From assembly GCF_016765675.1 (NCBI RefSeq), contig NZ_JAESWB010000131.1, forward strand, positions 1 to 36,646: a stretch of 36,646 bases of DNA, written 5' to 3'. The stretch's first letter is position 1. Every line of letters begins with the position of its first letter. The translations under genes were made by a program, and so were the position numbers. The notes beneath the pieces are model-generated. The model made no database searches. It was not told where the DNA came from and saw nothing but the letters and a program-made list of their open reading frames with translations. The DNA is from Neobacillus paridis. Lineage in GTDB: Bacteria; Bacillota; Bacilli; Bacillales; Cytobacillaceae. Shown piece after piece: positions 7,315 to 15,800 of the stretch.

Positions 7315-9423
7315 TTATTTGCTCTCACTAACCTGTTTATCTTTTTCTAATAGAACAATCAATCCAGGCAGTAACATTCCTCTGATTAAGAAGGTGTCGA
7401 GCAGAATGCCGACTGCGACGATGAAGCCGAAGACAAACAATAATTGAATCGGTTGGGTCATTAATACGGCAAAGGTGGCCGCCAAAATCAAGCCGGCAGA
7501 GGAAATAACCCCGCCTGTATTGGTAACGGCGATTTCCACCGCTTCTTTGATCGTATGCTTTGCTCTTTCCTCCTGGAACCTCGAGACGAGCATGATATTG
7601 TAGTCAATTCCCAAGGCGACAAGGAAGACAAAGGCATACAGCGGCACGCGGTCGCTGATTGTATCAATTCCAAAAAACAAATTGCTTAGGAAGGTACCCA
7701 AGCCTAATGCGGCAAAGAATGAAACAAGAATCGTGCCCATCATATAAATCGGCATTTTAACTGATTTGGTTAAAACAATTAATAAGATAAAAATTAAAAT
7801 CGTCTCCAATGTGACAATGACTTTGACATCCCGGTCATTGACAATACGGTCATCCACTTTAGTGGCGGTTTCGCCCGCAAAATACAATTTACCATGAAAG
7901 CCGCTGTCCGCAACAATCTGTTTGGAATGGTTAATTGTTTGTTCCAGCCCATCAATTGTTTTAATCGCATAGGGGTTTCCGGAAAAAGTCAGACTATAAT
8001 AAAGCACTAAATCATTATGTGTTTTCTCGCCTAAGCGGACATTGCTGACAAGCGGCTGTGCCTCCAACGTGGCTCTTAATTTTTCCTGCTGTTCGCTAGA
8101 AACGGGATCTTTAGATTCAAACACCACAGTGGTTGGAGCCAAATCTCCTCTCTCAAACTTTTGTGCTAAAATTTCATAGCCTTGACGGGAAGGCATATCT
8201 TTTGGAAAAGATTTCATTGTGTCATATTCATATTTAAGATTAAACAAATTGCTTGCTGAAACTAACAGGAAAATGCCAATCACAACGACAGAAAGGCCAG
8301 GCTTTTTCGCCACGAGTCGGCCGATTTTTCCCCAAAATACATGCTTACTGGCATAGGCCTGCCCCACATGAGGTATTTTCGGCCAAAATGATTTTCTGCC
8401 AAACAAGGTGAACAATGCCGGAACAAGGGTGATTGATGCTGCCATAATCACAACCATTGTCGTGGCAAAGGTCGGAGCAAAGTTCCGGTAGTCCCCAAAT
8501 TGAGCAAAGAATAACACCAGCATCGCCGCTAAAACCGTTCCGCCCGAAAAGAAGACCGGCATGCCTGTTTCCCGCATTGCTTCCTTCATCGCCTGGAACT
8601 TACTTTCATGATTTGTCAGCTCTTCCCGATAGCGCGAAAAGACGAATAAGGAATAATCAATAGTTGCGGCAAATAATAGAATCGACATAATCGACAATGT
8701 CTGATTACTTAACACAAGCCCCGCTTTTCCCATGATTCCCAGAAGCTGATTTACCACTTCATAGACAAAAGCGGCTGCTAAGAGCGGAATCAAGGCTAAT
8801 AATGGCGACCGGTAAATCACAATTAATAAAATAAGAATTAAACCGACTGTTGATAAAATCAGGACGAGGTCGGCACGTGAAAACAGGTCAAGTGTATCAG
8901 CGGCAATCCCCGCAGGTCCGGTTACATATAATTTATAGTCCGTTGTATCCGCAGCAATATCTTTAACCTTCGCCAAGGAATCTCTGATTTCCTTACTTTC
9001 GAGTGAAGCGTTGAAAGTTAAGGGGACGATGGCTGTTGTTTTATCCTTAGAAAAAAAGCCCGCTGTTGCTTGCGGTGGAAGGGAGGCGATCGGGATCATC
9101 TGATCAATTCCATTAATATTTTTTTCCTTTATTTTCTCCAAGACTTTGCCAAGTTCTTGAATCTTCACTTCGCCTTTTTTGGCTTGAAAGACCAAAATAG
9201 CCGGTGTTCCTTCATTGTTAGGAAAGTATTGATCCATCTTTTTCTGGGCAATCACTGATTTGGCATCATCGGGGAGCGAAGCAATCGTCGATACTTCATA
9301 ATCCTTGGCACTTGGTGCAAAAACGGCAAGGACCATGGTGATGATAAACCATGAAGCAAGCGTTATCCACATACCCCTTTTGCTCGAAACACGATCGGTA
9401 ACCGTTTGTAAGATTTTCTTCAC
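7315..9423 (-). CDS. MMPL/RND-family membrane transporter (YdfJ-like)
   Basis: About 702 residues. The layout is typical MMPL: an N-terminal helix, an extracellular domain of about 150 residues, five to six helices, a second helix-bounded extracellular domain of about 160 residues, then the last helices. Each half carries the proton-relay-like motif (AATIDYSLFVFSRYREE in the first, ALGIDYNIMLVSRFQEE in the second). Such proteins export lipids, peptides or drugs. GTG at 9423 is chosen as start because GGGAG lies about 11 bases upstream. The longer TTG frame from 9456 has no ribosome binding site and starts inside the operator. The adjacent TetR gene and two operators point to inducible efflux. 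Confidence 0.85.
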   Translation of the reverse strand: MKKILQTVTDRVSSKRGMWITLASWFIITMVLAVFAPSAKDYEVSTIASLPDDAKSVIAQKKMDQYFPNNEGTPAILVFQAKKGEVKIQELGKVLEKIKEKNINGIDQMIPIASLPPQATAGFFSKDKTTAIVPLTFNASLESKEIRDSLAKVKDIAADTTDYKLYVTGPAGIAADTLDLFSRADLVLILSTVGLILILLIVIYRSPLLALIPLLAAAFVYEVVNQLLGIMGKAGLVLSNQTLSIMSILLFAATIDYSLFVFSRYREELTNHESKFQAMKEAMRETGMPVFFSGGTVLAAMLVLFFAQFGDYRNFAPTFATTMVVIMAASITLVPALFTLFGRKSFWPKIPHVGQAYASKHVFWGKIGRLVAKKPGLSVVVIGIFLLVSASNLFNLKYEYDTMKSFPKDMPSRQGYEILAQKFERGDLAPTTVVFESKDPVSSEQQEKLRATLEAQPLVSNVRLGEKTHNDLVLYYSLTFSGNPYAIKTIDGLEQTINHSKQIVADSGFHGKLYFAGETATKVDDRIVNDRDVKVIVTLETILIFILLIVLTKSVKMPIYMMGTILVSFFAALGLGTFLSNLFFGIDTISDRVPLYAFVFLVALGIDYNIMLVSRFQEERAKHTIKEAVEIAVTNTGGVISSAGLILAATFAVLMTQPIQLLFVFGFIVAVGILLDTFLIRGMLLPGLIVLLEKDKQVSESK

Positions 9424-9454
9424 TTTTTTAGTAACTCCCTTCTTTAGAAGTTTC

Positions 9455-9476
9455 AAAGTAACACAAGTGTTACTTT
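9455..9476. promoter_or_regulatory. TetR operator O1 in the 5' untranslated region of the MMPL gene
   Basis: AAAGTAACAC-AA-GTGTTACTTT is a perfect 10+10 bp palindrome with a 2-bp centre. It lies about 32 bp upstream of the MMPL start and downstream of the promoter. Inferred to be bound by the neighbouring TetR repressor as a transcription roadblock. Confidence 0.75.
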
Positions 9477-9510
9477 GGACAAAAATAAAATTGACACTAT
9501 AGTCATTATC

Positions 9511-9542
9511 ATTATCTTTTAAAGTAACGCAAGTGTCAATTT
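9511..9542 (-). promoter_or_regulatory. MMPL promoter with overlapping TetR operator O2
   Basis: On the minus strand TTGACA (9539-9534) is followed after exactly 17 bp by GATAAT (9516-9511), a near-ideal SigA promoter. AAAGTAACGC-AA-GTGTCAATTT at 9521-9542 is an imperfect copy of operator O1 and covers the -35 box and spacer. The site also overlaps the stop codon of the tetR gene. Repressor binding would occlude RNA polymerase. Confidence 0.75.
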
Positions 9543-10092
9543 AATTGTTTGAAAGTATTCCGTGACAAATCATCTCTTTAAGGGAACTGACCCAAAGGGA
9601 ATATGGGATTTCTGAATGATTGGGGATAGCAACAGATTGAAAAATATATCCCAAAATCAAATTATTGGGAAGGTGACATTTCAGTTTCCCTTCCTTTTTC
9701 CCCAATTCAACAAAGTCCTGTAAAAAGCGGTACATATCTGTATGAATTGTTTTAAATTTATCCTGATGGCCTGGAACCTGCTGACCAATTTTAATCAGCT
9801 TCTGAATATTAGAGTAGCTAAACATCAAGTCGAGGAGAAACTGAAGCTGTGCTTCAAACCCTTGATATAAGTTGATTTGTTTGAGTTTAAGCAAATATTG
9901 ATCCATTTCGTAAAAGATGTAGTTTGTAATCAGTTCGTCCTTATTTTCATAGTATTTATATAATGCGCCGCGCGAGACATTCAAGCTGTCAGCTAAAAGA
10001 CTGAAGGTAAATCCCTCATAGCCGTGACTCAGCAGCAACGCCTTGGTTGCTTGAAACAATTCATCAGTCGAAAATTTCCGTTCACGTGCCAT
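9541..10092 (-). CDS. TetR/AcrR family transcriptional repressor
   Basis: 183 residues. The N-terminal helix-turn-helix is FTFSLLADSLNVSRGALYKYYENKDEL (shown here split as FTFSLLADSLNV and SRGALYKYYENKDEL), the hallmark of TetR regulators. The C-terminal ligand domain is not diagnostic. ATG at 10092 is chosen because GAGGTGAG lies 5-6 bases upstream; the longer frame from 10122 lacks one. It is transcribed toward the MMPL gene, 117 bp upstream of it, and probably represses it through the two AAAGTAAC operators. A TATAAT-like -10 lies at 10112-10117 on the minus strand. Confidence 0.85.
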   Translation of the reverse strand: MARERKFSTDELFQATKALLLSHGYEGFTFSLLADSLNVSRGALYKYYENKDELITNYIFYEMDQYLLKLKQINLYQGFEAQLQFLLDLMFSYSNIQKLIKIGQQVPGHQDKFKTIHTDMYRFLQDFVELGKKEGKLKCHLPNNLILGYIFQSVAIPNHSEIPYSLWVSSLKEMICHGILSNN

Positions 10093-10558
10093 ATTCCTCA
10101 CCTCGGTTACTATTATAAACAATAACAGGATTAATAGAAAATGAATGGTTCTCCTAATCCACGGATGAAGGACATTTTCTCTATTTTTTTCATGCCGTAG
10201 AACCTCGCTATGAGACAGTTCGACGCTTTTTCCATAGAATTCGCTATAAAATGTTACGCTCGGTTTTCTTGCCAGTATTACAATTTTATCAGCTTTTTCG
10301 AATTATTTTGTCGCCTTTATGAAGGGTATTCGCTCTGAACCTAAACGTTTATAGTCCTTTGGTGGAATTGGATAGGCTGGAAAAAAATAAGAACAGAAAC
10401 AAACAAGATTTTTTTAAAGGATAATTGGGAAGAGTCAACGAATATATCTAATGGGATATTGATGAGATAAGATTTGAGTCGTATCACAGTAAATTATGAA
10501 TAAAAACATTTCTACCAATGCAGTTATTTTAGCATGTTGTAAATGGAGGAAAGACGAA
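10093..10558. other. Long intergenic region with dispersed-repeat character
   Basis: There is no convincing gene on either strand. It holds the tetR promoter at its left side. GGATGAAGGACA at 10163-10174 matches one hairpin arm of the 52-bp array at 36063-36520. TCGCTAT occurs at about 10206 and 10250. The rest is AT-rich with many T and A runs. A GGAGGA ribosome binding site at 10545-10550 belongs to the next gene. Confidence 0.45.
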
Positions 10559-11065
10559 TTGGCAAATTATTGGGAAAGGCCCAAAATACGTATTCCAAAG
10601 TCAAAGAGTGAGATTATTTGGGATATAATTGGGTATTCATCTTATTTTGGGTCAATTATCCTTTTACTTGTTGTTTGGGGAATGCTGCCGGACCAAGTGC
10701 CAGGACATTATAATGCTGTTGGTGAGGTGGACCGTTGGGGATCAAAATGGGAACTTCTAATCCTTCCATTGGTGGGGGCATTTATTCTTATTTTAATGAC
10801 CGTGCTTGAAAAATTCCCCGAAGCCCATAACTATCCTGGCAGACTGAATGAATCTAACGCAGAACAATTTTATTTACACAGCCGAAAATTAGTAAATCAA
10901 CTAAAAAACATTTGCCTTGTCATCTTTTCTCTCATCGAATTGGAATCTGTTTCAATTGCTTTAGGATGGAGTGGCGGCTTCGGCGTGTGGTTCTTACCGG
11001 TGGCGATTATTGGCACCTTCATTCCCATGATCATAGGGATACTAAAACAAAGGCGGATAAAATAG
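10559..11065 (+). CDS. DUF1648 domain membrane protein
   Basis: 168 residues with four predicted helices. After the first helix comes LPDQVPGHYNAVGEVDRWGSK, the DUF1648 signature (shown as LPDQVPGHYNAVG then EVDRWGSK), found in SdpI-like and related small membrane proteins. Function of this member is unknown; SdpI relatives give immunity to a toxic peptide and sense it, but similarity here is limited to the DUF1648 segment. TTG at 10559 is preferred over ATG at 10496 because GGAGGA sits 8 bases before it. It is alone between oppositely oriented genes and ends before a terminator. Confidence 0.7.
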   Translation: MANYWERPKIRIPKSKSEIIWDIIGYSSYFGSIILLLVVWGMLPDQVPGHYNAVGEVDRWGSKWELLILPLVGAFILILMTVLEKFPEAHNYPGRLNESNAEQFYLHSRKLVNQLKNICLVIFSLIELESVSIALGWSGGFGVWFLPVAIIGTFIPMIIGILKQRRIK

Positions 11066-11144
11066 CACTTTCCGGTCTATAAGCTGCAAGGAGAAAATAT
11101 TGGCGCTTGAATTGACCCATGCAGACGGGATGACAGCAAAGTAT

Positions 11145-11193
11145 AAAAGGTGTATCGAGTAGGCGCAGTAGTGCGCTTTCTGATACACCTTTT
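11145..11193. terminator. Long bidirectional terminator hairpin
   Basis: AAAAGGTGTATC (11145-11156) pairs with GATACACCTTTT (11182-11193), with an inner stem GCGCA/TGCGC. A-rich and T-rich flanks on both sides suit convergent use by the DUF1648 gene and the ABC operon. Confidence 0.8.
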
Positions 11194-11250
11194 CAGCAAT
11201 TTTAATTTTCATTATTCAATCCAATTCTAGGTAAGGGGACCCATTTATAA

Positions 11251-12207
11251 TTAAACCGAAATATCCCGTTTTGTAAAAATCCCAAAGGCGAGCAGATGAA
11301 AAATGGCAAAGTAAATCAACAACATTGTGATGGAAAAGGTCATTGTCATGCCTTCGACAAGTGGAATCCCATCGAAATACTGCATTAAGTTAGTGTTGGC
11401 AAACAGGCTGTATTTTGCCCAATCAAATTTTGCCGCCAACAGGTTTGTAATCGTTCCGCCCATGAGTAACAGGAATACGGACAGCCCGATGGCCAAACCG
11501 CTGTTACGGAAAACAGCCGAAATCATAAAGGCCATGGTGACGAGCATATAGACGCTGAGAGAATTTAAAGCATATGTTTTTACAAGATAGAAAAAGAGAT
11601 TTTGTTCTACTACTTTGCCGTCTACGTATGCGAGATGCACATTATTGGCTGCTTCTCCGGAGCCGAAAAGAACAAAGCCGGTAATTCCCGCGGTCACGAA
11701 TACGACCGCAAGCATCAACAAGAAGAAGAGATTTACAGAAAGATATTTAGACAGCAGAACCTTCCACCTTTTGTAAGGCTTGATTAGCAATATTTTGATG
11801 GTGCCCCAGGAAAATTCATGTGCCACTATACCAGCTGCAACAATAATCACAAATAGACCGGCAAAACTAATGAAATCTGTCGAGTCTCGCAAAAATGTCC
11901 AAACAGTTCTTTCCTGATCAGGAGCTAAATCATGTTTAATCCGATATTCATTGATGGCAATTTGTTTTTTCTGATATTCAATTGCCGAAGGTGCAGCCAT
12001 ATCCATCTGCTCCAGATTTTGTTTCAAGTTCTTATTCTCCGCTTGCAGTTCTTGCTTCCAATCGGACTTGGCTGGGGGCTCTTTTGAGTCAAAATATTTC
12101 ATTAAGCCCCCTGCGGCAAAGACCATGAGGATGACCAAGACCATCATCAACAAAGTACTTTTTTGTTTCCAAATTTTCACCCATTCATTTTGAATCAGCT
12201 TAAGCAT
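11251..12207 (-). CDS. ABC-2 type permease subunit
   Basis: 318 residues with six or more helices. The first helix (about 19-37) is followed by a roughly 80-residue extracellular loop rich in K, Q and E, then the helices with AHEFSWGTIKILLIKPYKRW, the cytoplasmic coupling segment usual in ABC-2 permeases (shown as one 20-residue run). It is the last gene of a five-gene operon. Its ATG overlaps the end of the ATPase gene by 8 bp with GGAGGAGG upstream, so the ATPase at 12200 is its likely partner. Related Bacillus systems export or respond to cell-wall antibiotics; the substrate here is unknown. Confidence 0.8.
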   Translation of the reverse strand: MLKLIQNEWVKIWKQKSTLLMMVLVILMVFAAGGLMKYFDSKEPPAKSDWKQELQAENKNLKQNLEQMDMAAPSAIEYQKKQIAINEYRIKHDLAPDQERTVWTFLRDSTDFISFAGLFVIIVAAGIVAHEFSWGTIKILLIKPYKRWKVLLSKYLSVNLFFLLMLAVVFVTAGITGFVLFGSGEAANNVHLAYVDGKVVEQNLFFYLVKTYALNSLSVYMLVTMAFMISAVFRNSGLAIGLSVFLLLMGGTITNLLAAKFDWAKYSLFANTNLMQYFDGIPLVEGMTMTFSITMLLIYFAIFHLLAFGIFTKRDISV

Positions 12208-13117
12208 GCATTATTGCCTCCTCCTGGGTAATTTCTAAAAATCTGTCTTCGAGAGATTTTTTGATCACTTTCATTTCAAAAACAAGCAGGTCATTCTGAA
12301 GGAGAATCTTTAATACATCGGGAACCTGAGTCGTTTCCAGTAATAGCTGAATCCCTTCCGTGTGCTCGGTTGCCTGAATATGATGCTTCGCCAATAAGGC
12401 AATGGCTTGTTTCCGGTTGTTTACATCGCACAAATAAGTTTTCTTATCCGTCTCGACTTCATTTCTTACGGATTGGACATTGATTAATTTGCCCTTTTGA
12501 ATGATGGCAATCCTGTCACACATCATTTCCATTTCCGCCAGCAAATGACTGGAAACAATGACAGCAAGTTTTTTTTCCTGAGCCAGCTTCCGCAGATAAT
12601 CCCTGATCTCTCGAATTCCTGCCGGGTCAAGTCCATTGGTCGGCTCATCAAGAATCAGCACCTTCGGATTGTGCAGCAGGCTTTGTGCTATCCCGAGCCT
12701 TTGGCGCATCCCGAGGGAGTACGTTTTAACCTTATCATGGATCCGATCGCTTAAACCGACCAGTGCCACAGCTTCATCGATTCTTTCCTTGGTAACGCCT
12801 TTTATGATCCGGGCAGCTTGCTGCAGGTTTTGATAGCCTGTTAAAAATTTATATAGCTCAGGATTTTCTACAATCGCTCCTACTTGTTTAATCGCCTTTT
12901 CAAAATCCTTCGTAATACTGTTTCCGCAAATTGTAATTTCACCGGAAGTGATGTTGATTAAGCCAACCATCATTCGGATGGTCGTCGTTTTTCCGGCGCC
13001 GTTCGGTCCCAAGAAGCCAAAAACCTCTCCTTCCTGGACTGTAAAGCTTAAGTCGTCAATAATCGTTTTGCCGCGAATCTTTTTTGTGACCTGTTTTAAC
13101 TCAACTACTGAATCCAT
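12200..13117 (-). CDS. ABC transporter ATP-binding protein (BcrA-type)
   Basis: About 305 residues. Walker A GPNGAGKT, signature YSLGMRQRLG, Walker B VLILDEPTNGLD and the switch histidine in SSHLL are all intact. A C-terminal domain of about 90 residues follows the ATPase core, as in BcrA/CcmA-type subunits. ATG at 13117 is preferred: a GTG at 13126 would also be in frame and overlaps the upstream stop, but the GGGAG site is too close to it. Partner permease is the overlapping gene at 11251. Part of the GntR-controlled operon. Confidence 0.85.
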   Translation of the reverse strand: MDSVVELKQVTKKIRGKTIIDDLSFTVQEGEVFGFLGPNGAGKTTTIRMMVGLINITSGEITICGNSITKDFEKAIKQVGAIVENPELYKFLTGYQNLQQAARIIKGVTKERIDEAVALVGLSDRIHDKVKTYSLGMRQRLGIAQSLLHNPKVLILDEPTNGLDPAGIREIRDYLRKLAQEKKLAVIVSSHLLAEMEMMCDRIAIIQKGKLINVQSVRNEVETDKKTYLCDVNNRKQAIALLAKHHIQATEHTEGIQLLLETTQVPDVLKILLQNDLLVFEMKVIKKSLEDRFLEITQEEAIMHA

Positions 13118-13122
13118 CTTTC

Positions 13123-13827
13123 TCACACTCCCATTTGTTCCATCGTTTGTTTAAACCATTCCAAAACGGAAAGGCCTTGCTGTTCGCGAAGTTGTTCGAC
13201 ATTTTCGTTGCCAACAATCCGGCCATTGTAAATCACCATTACCTCATCCAAAATTGCTTCGATTTCATCCATTTCATGAGTAGCAATCACCACGGTTTGT
13301 TTGTCAAACTGGATGTAGGTTAGCAGGCTTTTTACAATCGAATCCCTCACCATTGGATCTAAGCCGGATAGCGGCTCATCAAATAAGAGAATCGGTGCCT
13401 CCCTTGCCAAAATGAGTACAAGCTTCAAACGACCGCGATTTCCTTTTGACAATTGTTTCATTTTTTTATCGCCGGAAAGATTCATCTCTTTCAGCAGTTC
13501 ATTCGCTTTTTCAAGATTGAAATCGGGAAATTGTGAAGCGTAAAAGGCAACGACCTTATCTACGGTAAAGGAATCATAAAACATGTCGAGTTCCGTTAAA
13601 TAGGCGACGGAATGACACATTTTTCGGGTAACCTGTTGTCCTAAAACCGTGATTGTACCACTGTTCGGATAAACAAGACCGGTAATCATTTTTAATGTTG
13701 TCGACTTCCCGCTGCCATTGGGCCCAAGCAGACCGTATATTTTCCCCGGCTGAAACTGCAGGTTTACATGATCCAAGGCTGCCTCCGAACCGTATTTTTT
13801 GGTCACATTTTCGAAACGGATTGTCAT
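13123..13827 (-). CDS. ABC transporter ATP-binding protein (YtrB-like)
   Basis: 234 residues. Walker [10 protein letters not shown], signature variant [11 protein letters not shown], Walker [14 protein letters not shown] and H-loop ATHEM are visible. The L-S-K-G signature and direct coupling to a short GntR regulator resemble YtrB of the Bacillus ytr operon. The start ATG overlaps the regulator stop as ATGA. It probably energises the membrane protein encoded first in the operon (14204-14989), which is inference from order. Confidence 0.82.
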   Translation of the reverse strand: MTIRFENVTKKYGSEAALDHVNLQFQPGKIYGLLGPNGSGKSTTLKMITGLVYPNSGTITVLGQQVTRKMCHSVAYLTELDMFYDSFTVDKVVAFYASQFPDFNLEKANELLKEMNLSGDKKMKQLSKGNRGRLKLVLILAREAPILLFDEPLSGLDPMVRDSIVKSLLTYIQFDKQTVVIATHEMDEIEAILDEVMVIYNGRIVGNENVEQLREQQGLSVLEWFKQTMEQMGV

Positions 13828-14201
13828 TTTTCCTCACCTTCTTTTAAATACTCTTGCAGCGCGGCGATAATTTGCTGCTTGGTAATGCCCAGTTCCTCCA
13901 TGTTTTTGATAAACTGTCCAATCACTTCGGTTTGCATGGTCTGCTTCAGTTCGTCGACAATGGTTTTTCTTTCAGTGACAAATGTGCCCTGCCCCCGTTT
14001 TGTTTCCACGACTCCCATCCTTTCCATTTCCGCATATGATCTTTGAATCGTATTAGGATTCACTCCAGATTGAATCGCCATTTCTCTAACAGACGGCAGC
14101 TTTTCTCCCGGCTTGATTTCCCCACGGACGATTGTTTGAAAAATGGTATCAACAATTTGCAGATAAATTGGTTTCGATGTTTCAAAATGATTTGCCATCA
14201 T
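13824..14201 (-). CDS. GntR family repressor, YtrA subfamily
   Basis: 125 residues, the compact YtrA form. The N-terminal winged helix-turn-helix (about 10-80) contains [20 protein letters not shown] and RGQGTFV, the standard GntR signature, and only a short dimerisation tail follows instead of a ligand domain. Two start codons in tandem (ATGATG) lie behind GAGGTG. It sits inside the operon it is expected to control, between the membrane protein and the first ATPase. The likely target is the large palindrome at 15009-15048. Confidence 0.85.
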   Translation of the reverse strand: MMANHFETSKPIYLQIVDTIFQTIVRGEIKPGEKLPSVREMAIQSGVNPNTIQRSYAEMERMGVVETKRGQGTFVTERKTIVDELKQTMQTEVIGQFIKNMEELGITKQQIIAALQEYLKEGEEK

Positions 14202-14203
14202 CG

Positions 14204-14989
14204 TTACACCTCAACTTTCTTTTCGAGGAGCCAGCTGGCGGCAAAAAATAAACTGACCGTCAATATCGTATAATACAAAATTGGGATGATCGGTAATGCT
14301 GCCTCTATATATTCCACTCTCCAGCTTTTGCTAGGATCGTAGGTCGCTTTCGGTGCCACTTGCAAATTGAACCCGAATGCAAACAGATTATGTTCAATAA
14401 CGTGGATTTTAGTAAGAAAAGTTTCCAATAGGTTATAGGCAACCCAAACCAAAAGAACTAAAAGTCCACGGAAATGATTTAACTTTGGAAATTTGCCTAA
14501 AGAATGATAGAACGTCCATAGGAAAACTACCCACATGGAAATATAAATCGAAGTCGATAAAATCGCCATTTCGAAGTAAATCCCTTGTTTGACAGGGAGG
14601 AATTCGCTAAAGCGAGTGATTAAATCATTATTTACAAGAACGCTCATAACGAAAAGACCGTACAGCGATAGAAGGACTTGAGCTCCGATTTGTAATAACA
14701 GGGCAGCACAGATTTTTGAAAATAAAAGCATCTGGCTGCTTTGCGGGTTATACAGCCACATCTGATTTTTTCCTTCTATTCTTAACACATGCAGTAAGAG
14801 GATAGGCATCAAAAAAATATGAATCCCAGCGAGCATCACAAAAATAGGGACAACTCCATCTGGTTGATCGAATTTCTCTGTCAGGGCATAACCTCCCCCC
14901 ATGCCTATTACCGTGAACGCAAGCCACATCAGATACCAAAATCTCATCAATGATAGGTCTTTTTTCACTAATCCGATAAAAGCATTCAT
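14204..14989 (-). CDS. ABC transporter membrane subunit (YtrC/D-like)
   Basis: 261 residues with six to seven hydrophobic helices and no catalytic motifs. The segment LRIEGKNQMWLYNPQSSQ between helices 2 and 3 resembles the membrane proteins partnered with YtrB-type ATPases. ATG at 14989 is chosen because GGAGGA lies 7 bases upstream; the longer TTG frame overlaps that site. It is first in the operon, 2 bp before the GntR gene, and directly behind the operator-promoter. Confidence 0.75.
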   Translation of the reverse strand: MNAFIGLVKKDLSLMRFWYLMWLAFTVIGMGGGYALTEKFDQPDGVVPIFVMLAGIHIFLMPILLLHVLRIEGKNQMWLYNPQSSQMLLFSKICAALLLQIGAQVLLSLYGLFVMSVLVNNDLITRFSEFLPVKQGIYFEMAILSTSIYISMWVVFLWTFYHSLGKFPKLNHFRGLLVLLVWVAYNLLETFLTKIHVIEHNLFAFGFNLQVAPKATYDPSKSWRVEYIEAALPIIPILYYTILTVSLFFAASWLLEKKVEV

Positions 14990-15008
14990 TCGTTGTTCCT
15001 CCAATATG

Positions 15009-15060
15009 AATGTATTAGTGTACTAATTGAATAGTACACTAATACATTTGACGCTGTCAA
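15009..15060 (-). promoter_or_regulatory. Promoter and 40-bp GntR operator of the ABC operon
   Basis: AATGTATTAGTGTACTA (15009-15025) and its perfect 17-bp complement (15032-15048) flank a 6-bp centre. On the minus strand TTGACA (15060-15055) and TACTAT (15036-15031) are spaced 18 bp, so the palindrome covers the -10 box and start site. AGTGTA...TACACT half-sites within it match what is known for YtrA-type operators. Repression of the operon by the GntR protein is inferred. Confidence 0.85.
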
Positions 15061-15086
15061 GAAAAAATTTTCCTGGGGGTTGCAAA

Positions 15087-15302
15087 ATGTGCCATCCTTG
15101 GGTAATGCCACCATTATTGATCATAGCTAATTTTGAGAGTGTGGGACCAAGCAGGCTAGTAAAAGCGGGGGAGGTCGTATTAATCAAACGATTGATGGAA
15201 AAAGAGGAGAGGCAGAATGTTGAACTAATCGAGAACAATTCCTTTCTTTTAATAGGCCAGGCCGCTATAATGGAATCAATCCGATCGAAAGGGAGCATTC
15301 GT
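15087..15302 (+). other. Open 5' extension in frame with fxsA, possibly a leader peptide or chance frame
   Basis: An ATG at 15087 with a GGGGG site 6-7 bases upstream opens a frame that runs without stop into fxsA, adding 72 residues. The added part has no motif I recognise, and FxsA proteins normally begin at MRYFILLLIAIP. I treat it as untranslated or chance sequence, but the good ribosome binding site is worth noting. It lies just beyond the divergent ABC operator. Confidence 0.35.
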
Positions 15303-15689
15303 ATGCGGTATTTTATTCTATTGCTTATAGCCATTCCAGCAGCAGAGATTGCTGTGTTACTGGTATCAGGAAAAACGATTGGCGTCGGGGCCACTTTATT
15401 GCTGATTATTGCAACAGGGGTCATTGGGGCCTATCTGGCGAAACGAGAAGGTCTGCAAACGATTCGCAAGGCCCAAGAGCAGCTGCAGCATGGACAAATT
15501 CCCGGCAGTGCCGTTTTAGATGGAATTTGTATTTTAATTGGCGGCATCCTGCTGTTAGCTCCTGGTTTTATCACTGATATTATCGGGTTTTTTCTGCTTT
15601 TTCCGCCAACCAGAAAGTTTTTTAAACTTCTCATGCTCCGTTACATCAAAAAAAGAATAGAACGCGGTAATATAAAAATTATCAGATGA
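15303..15689 (+). CDS. fxsA: FxsA family membrane protein
   Basis: 128 residues with three helices: MRYFILLLIAIPAAEIAVLL, then the glycine-rich second helix containing TGVIGAYLAKREG, and a third containing LAPGFITDIIGFFLLFPPTR. These are the conserved FxsA features. FxsA was named for suppressing F-plasmid exclusion of phage T7 in E. coli; its cellular role in Bacillus is unknown. ATG at 15303 is chosen for AAAGGGAG 7 bases upstream and the match to family length. Confidence 0.9.
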   Translation: MRYFILLLIAIPAAEIAVLLVSGKTIGVGATLLLIIATGVIGAYLAKREGLQTIRKAQEQLQHGQIPGSAVLDGICILIGGILLLAPGFITDIIGFFLLFPPTRKFFKLLMLRYIKKRIERGNIKIIR

Positions 15690-15725
15690 AACATGCCAGC
15701 ATCCACTAATAGGTGCTGGCATGTT
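15689..15725 (+). terminator. Hairpin after fxsA
   Basis: AACATGCCAGCA pairs with TGCTGGCATGTT (stem about 12-14 bp with one bulge). The T-run is short, so it is a plausible but not ideal terminator. Confidence 0.6.
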
Positions 15726-15800
15726 TAAGGGTGATTTGCAAGAGGCTGGATAAAGTTGGTCTAAATAACCTCTAAGAATAGCAAATGTTGCTGTCCAAGT

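Noticed and set aside
9424..9456. MMPL start at TTG 9456
   Set aside because: No ribosome binding site; the codon lies inside the TetR operator, while GTG 9423 has GGGAG upstream.
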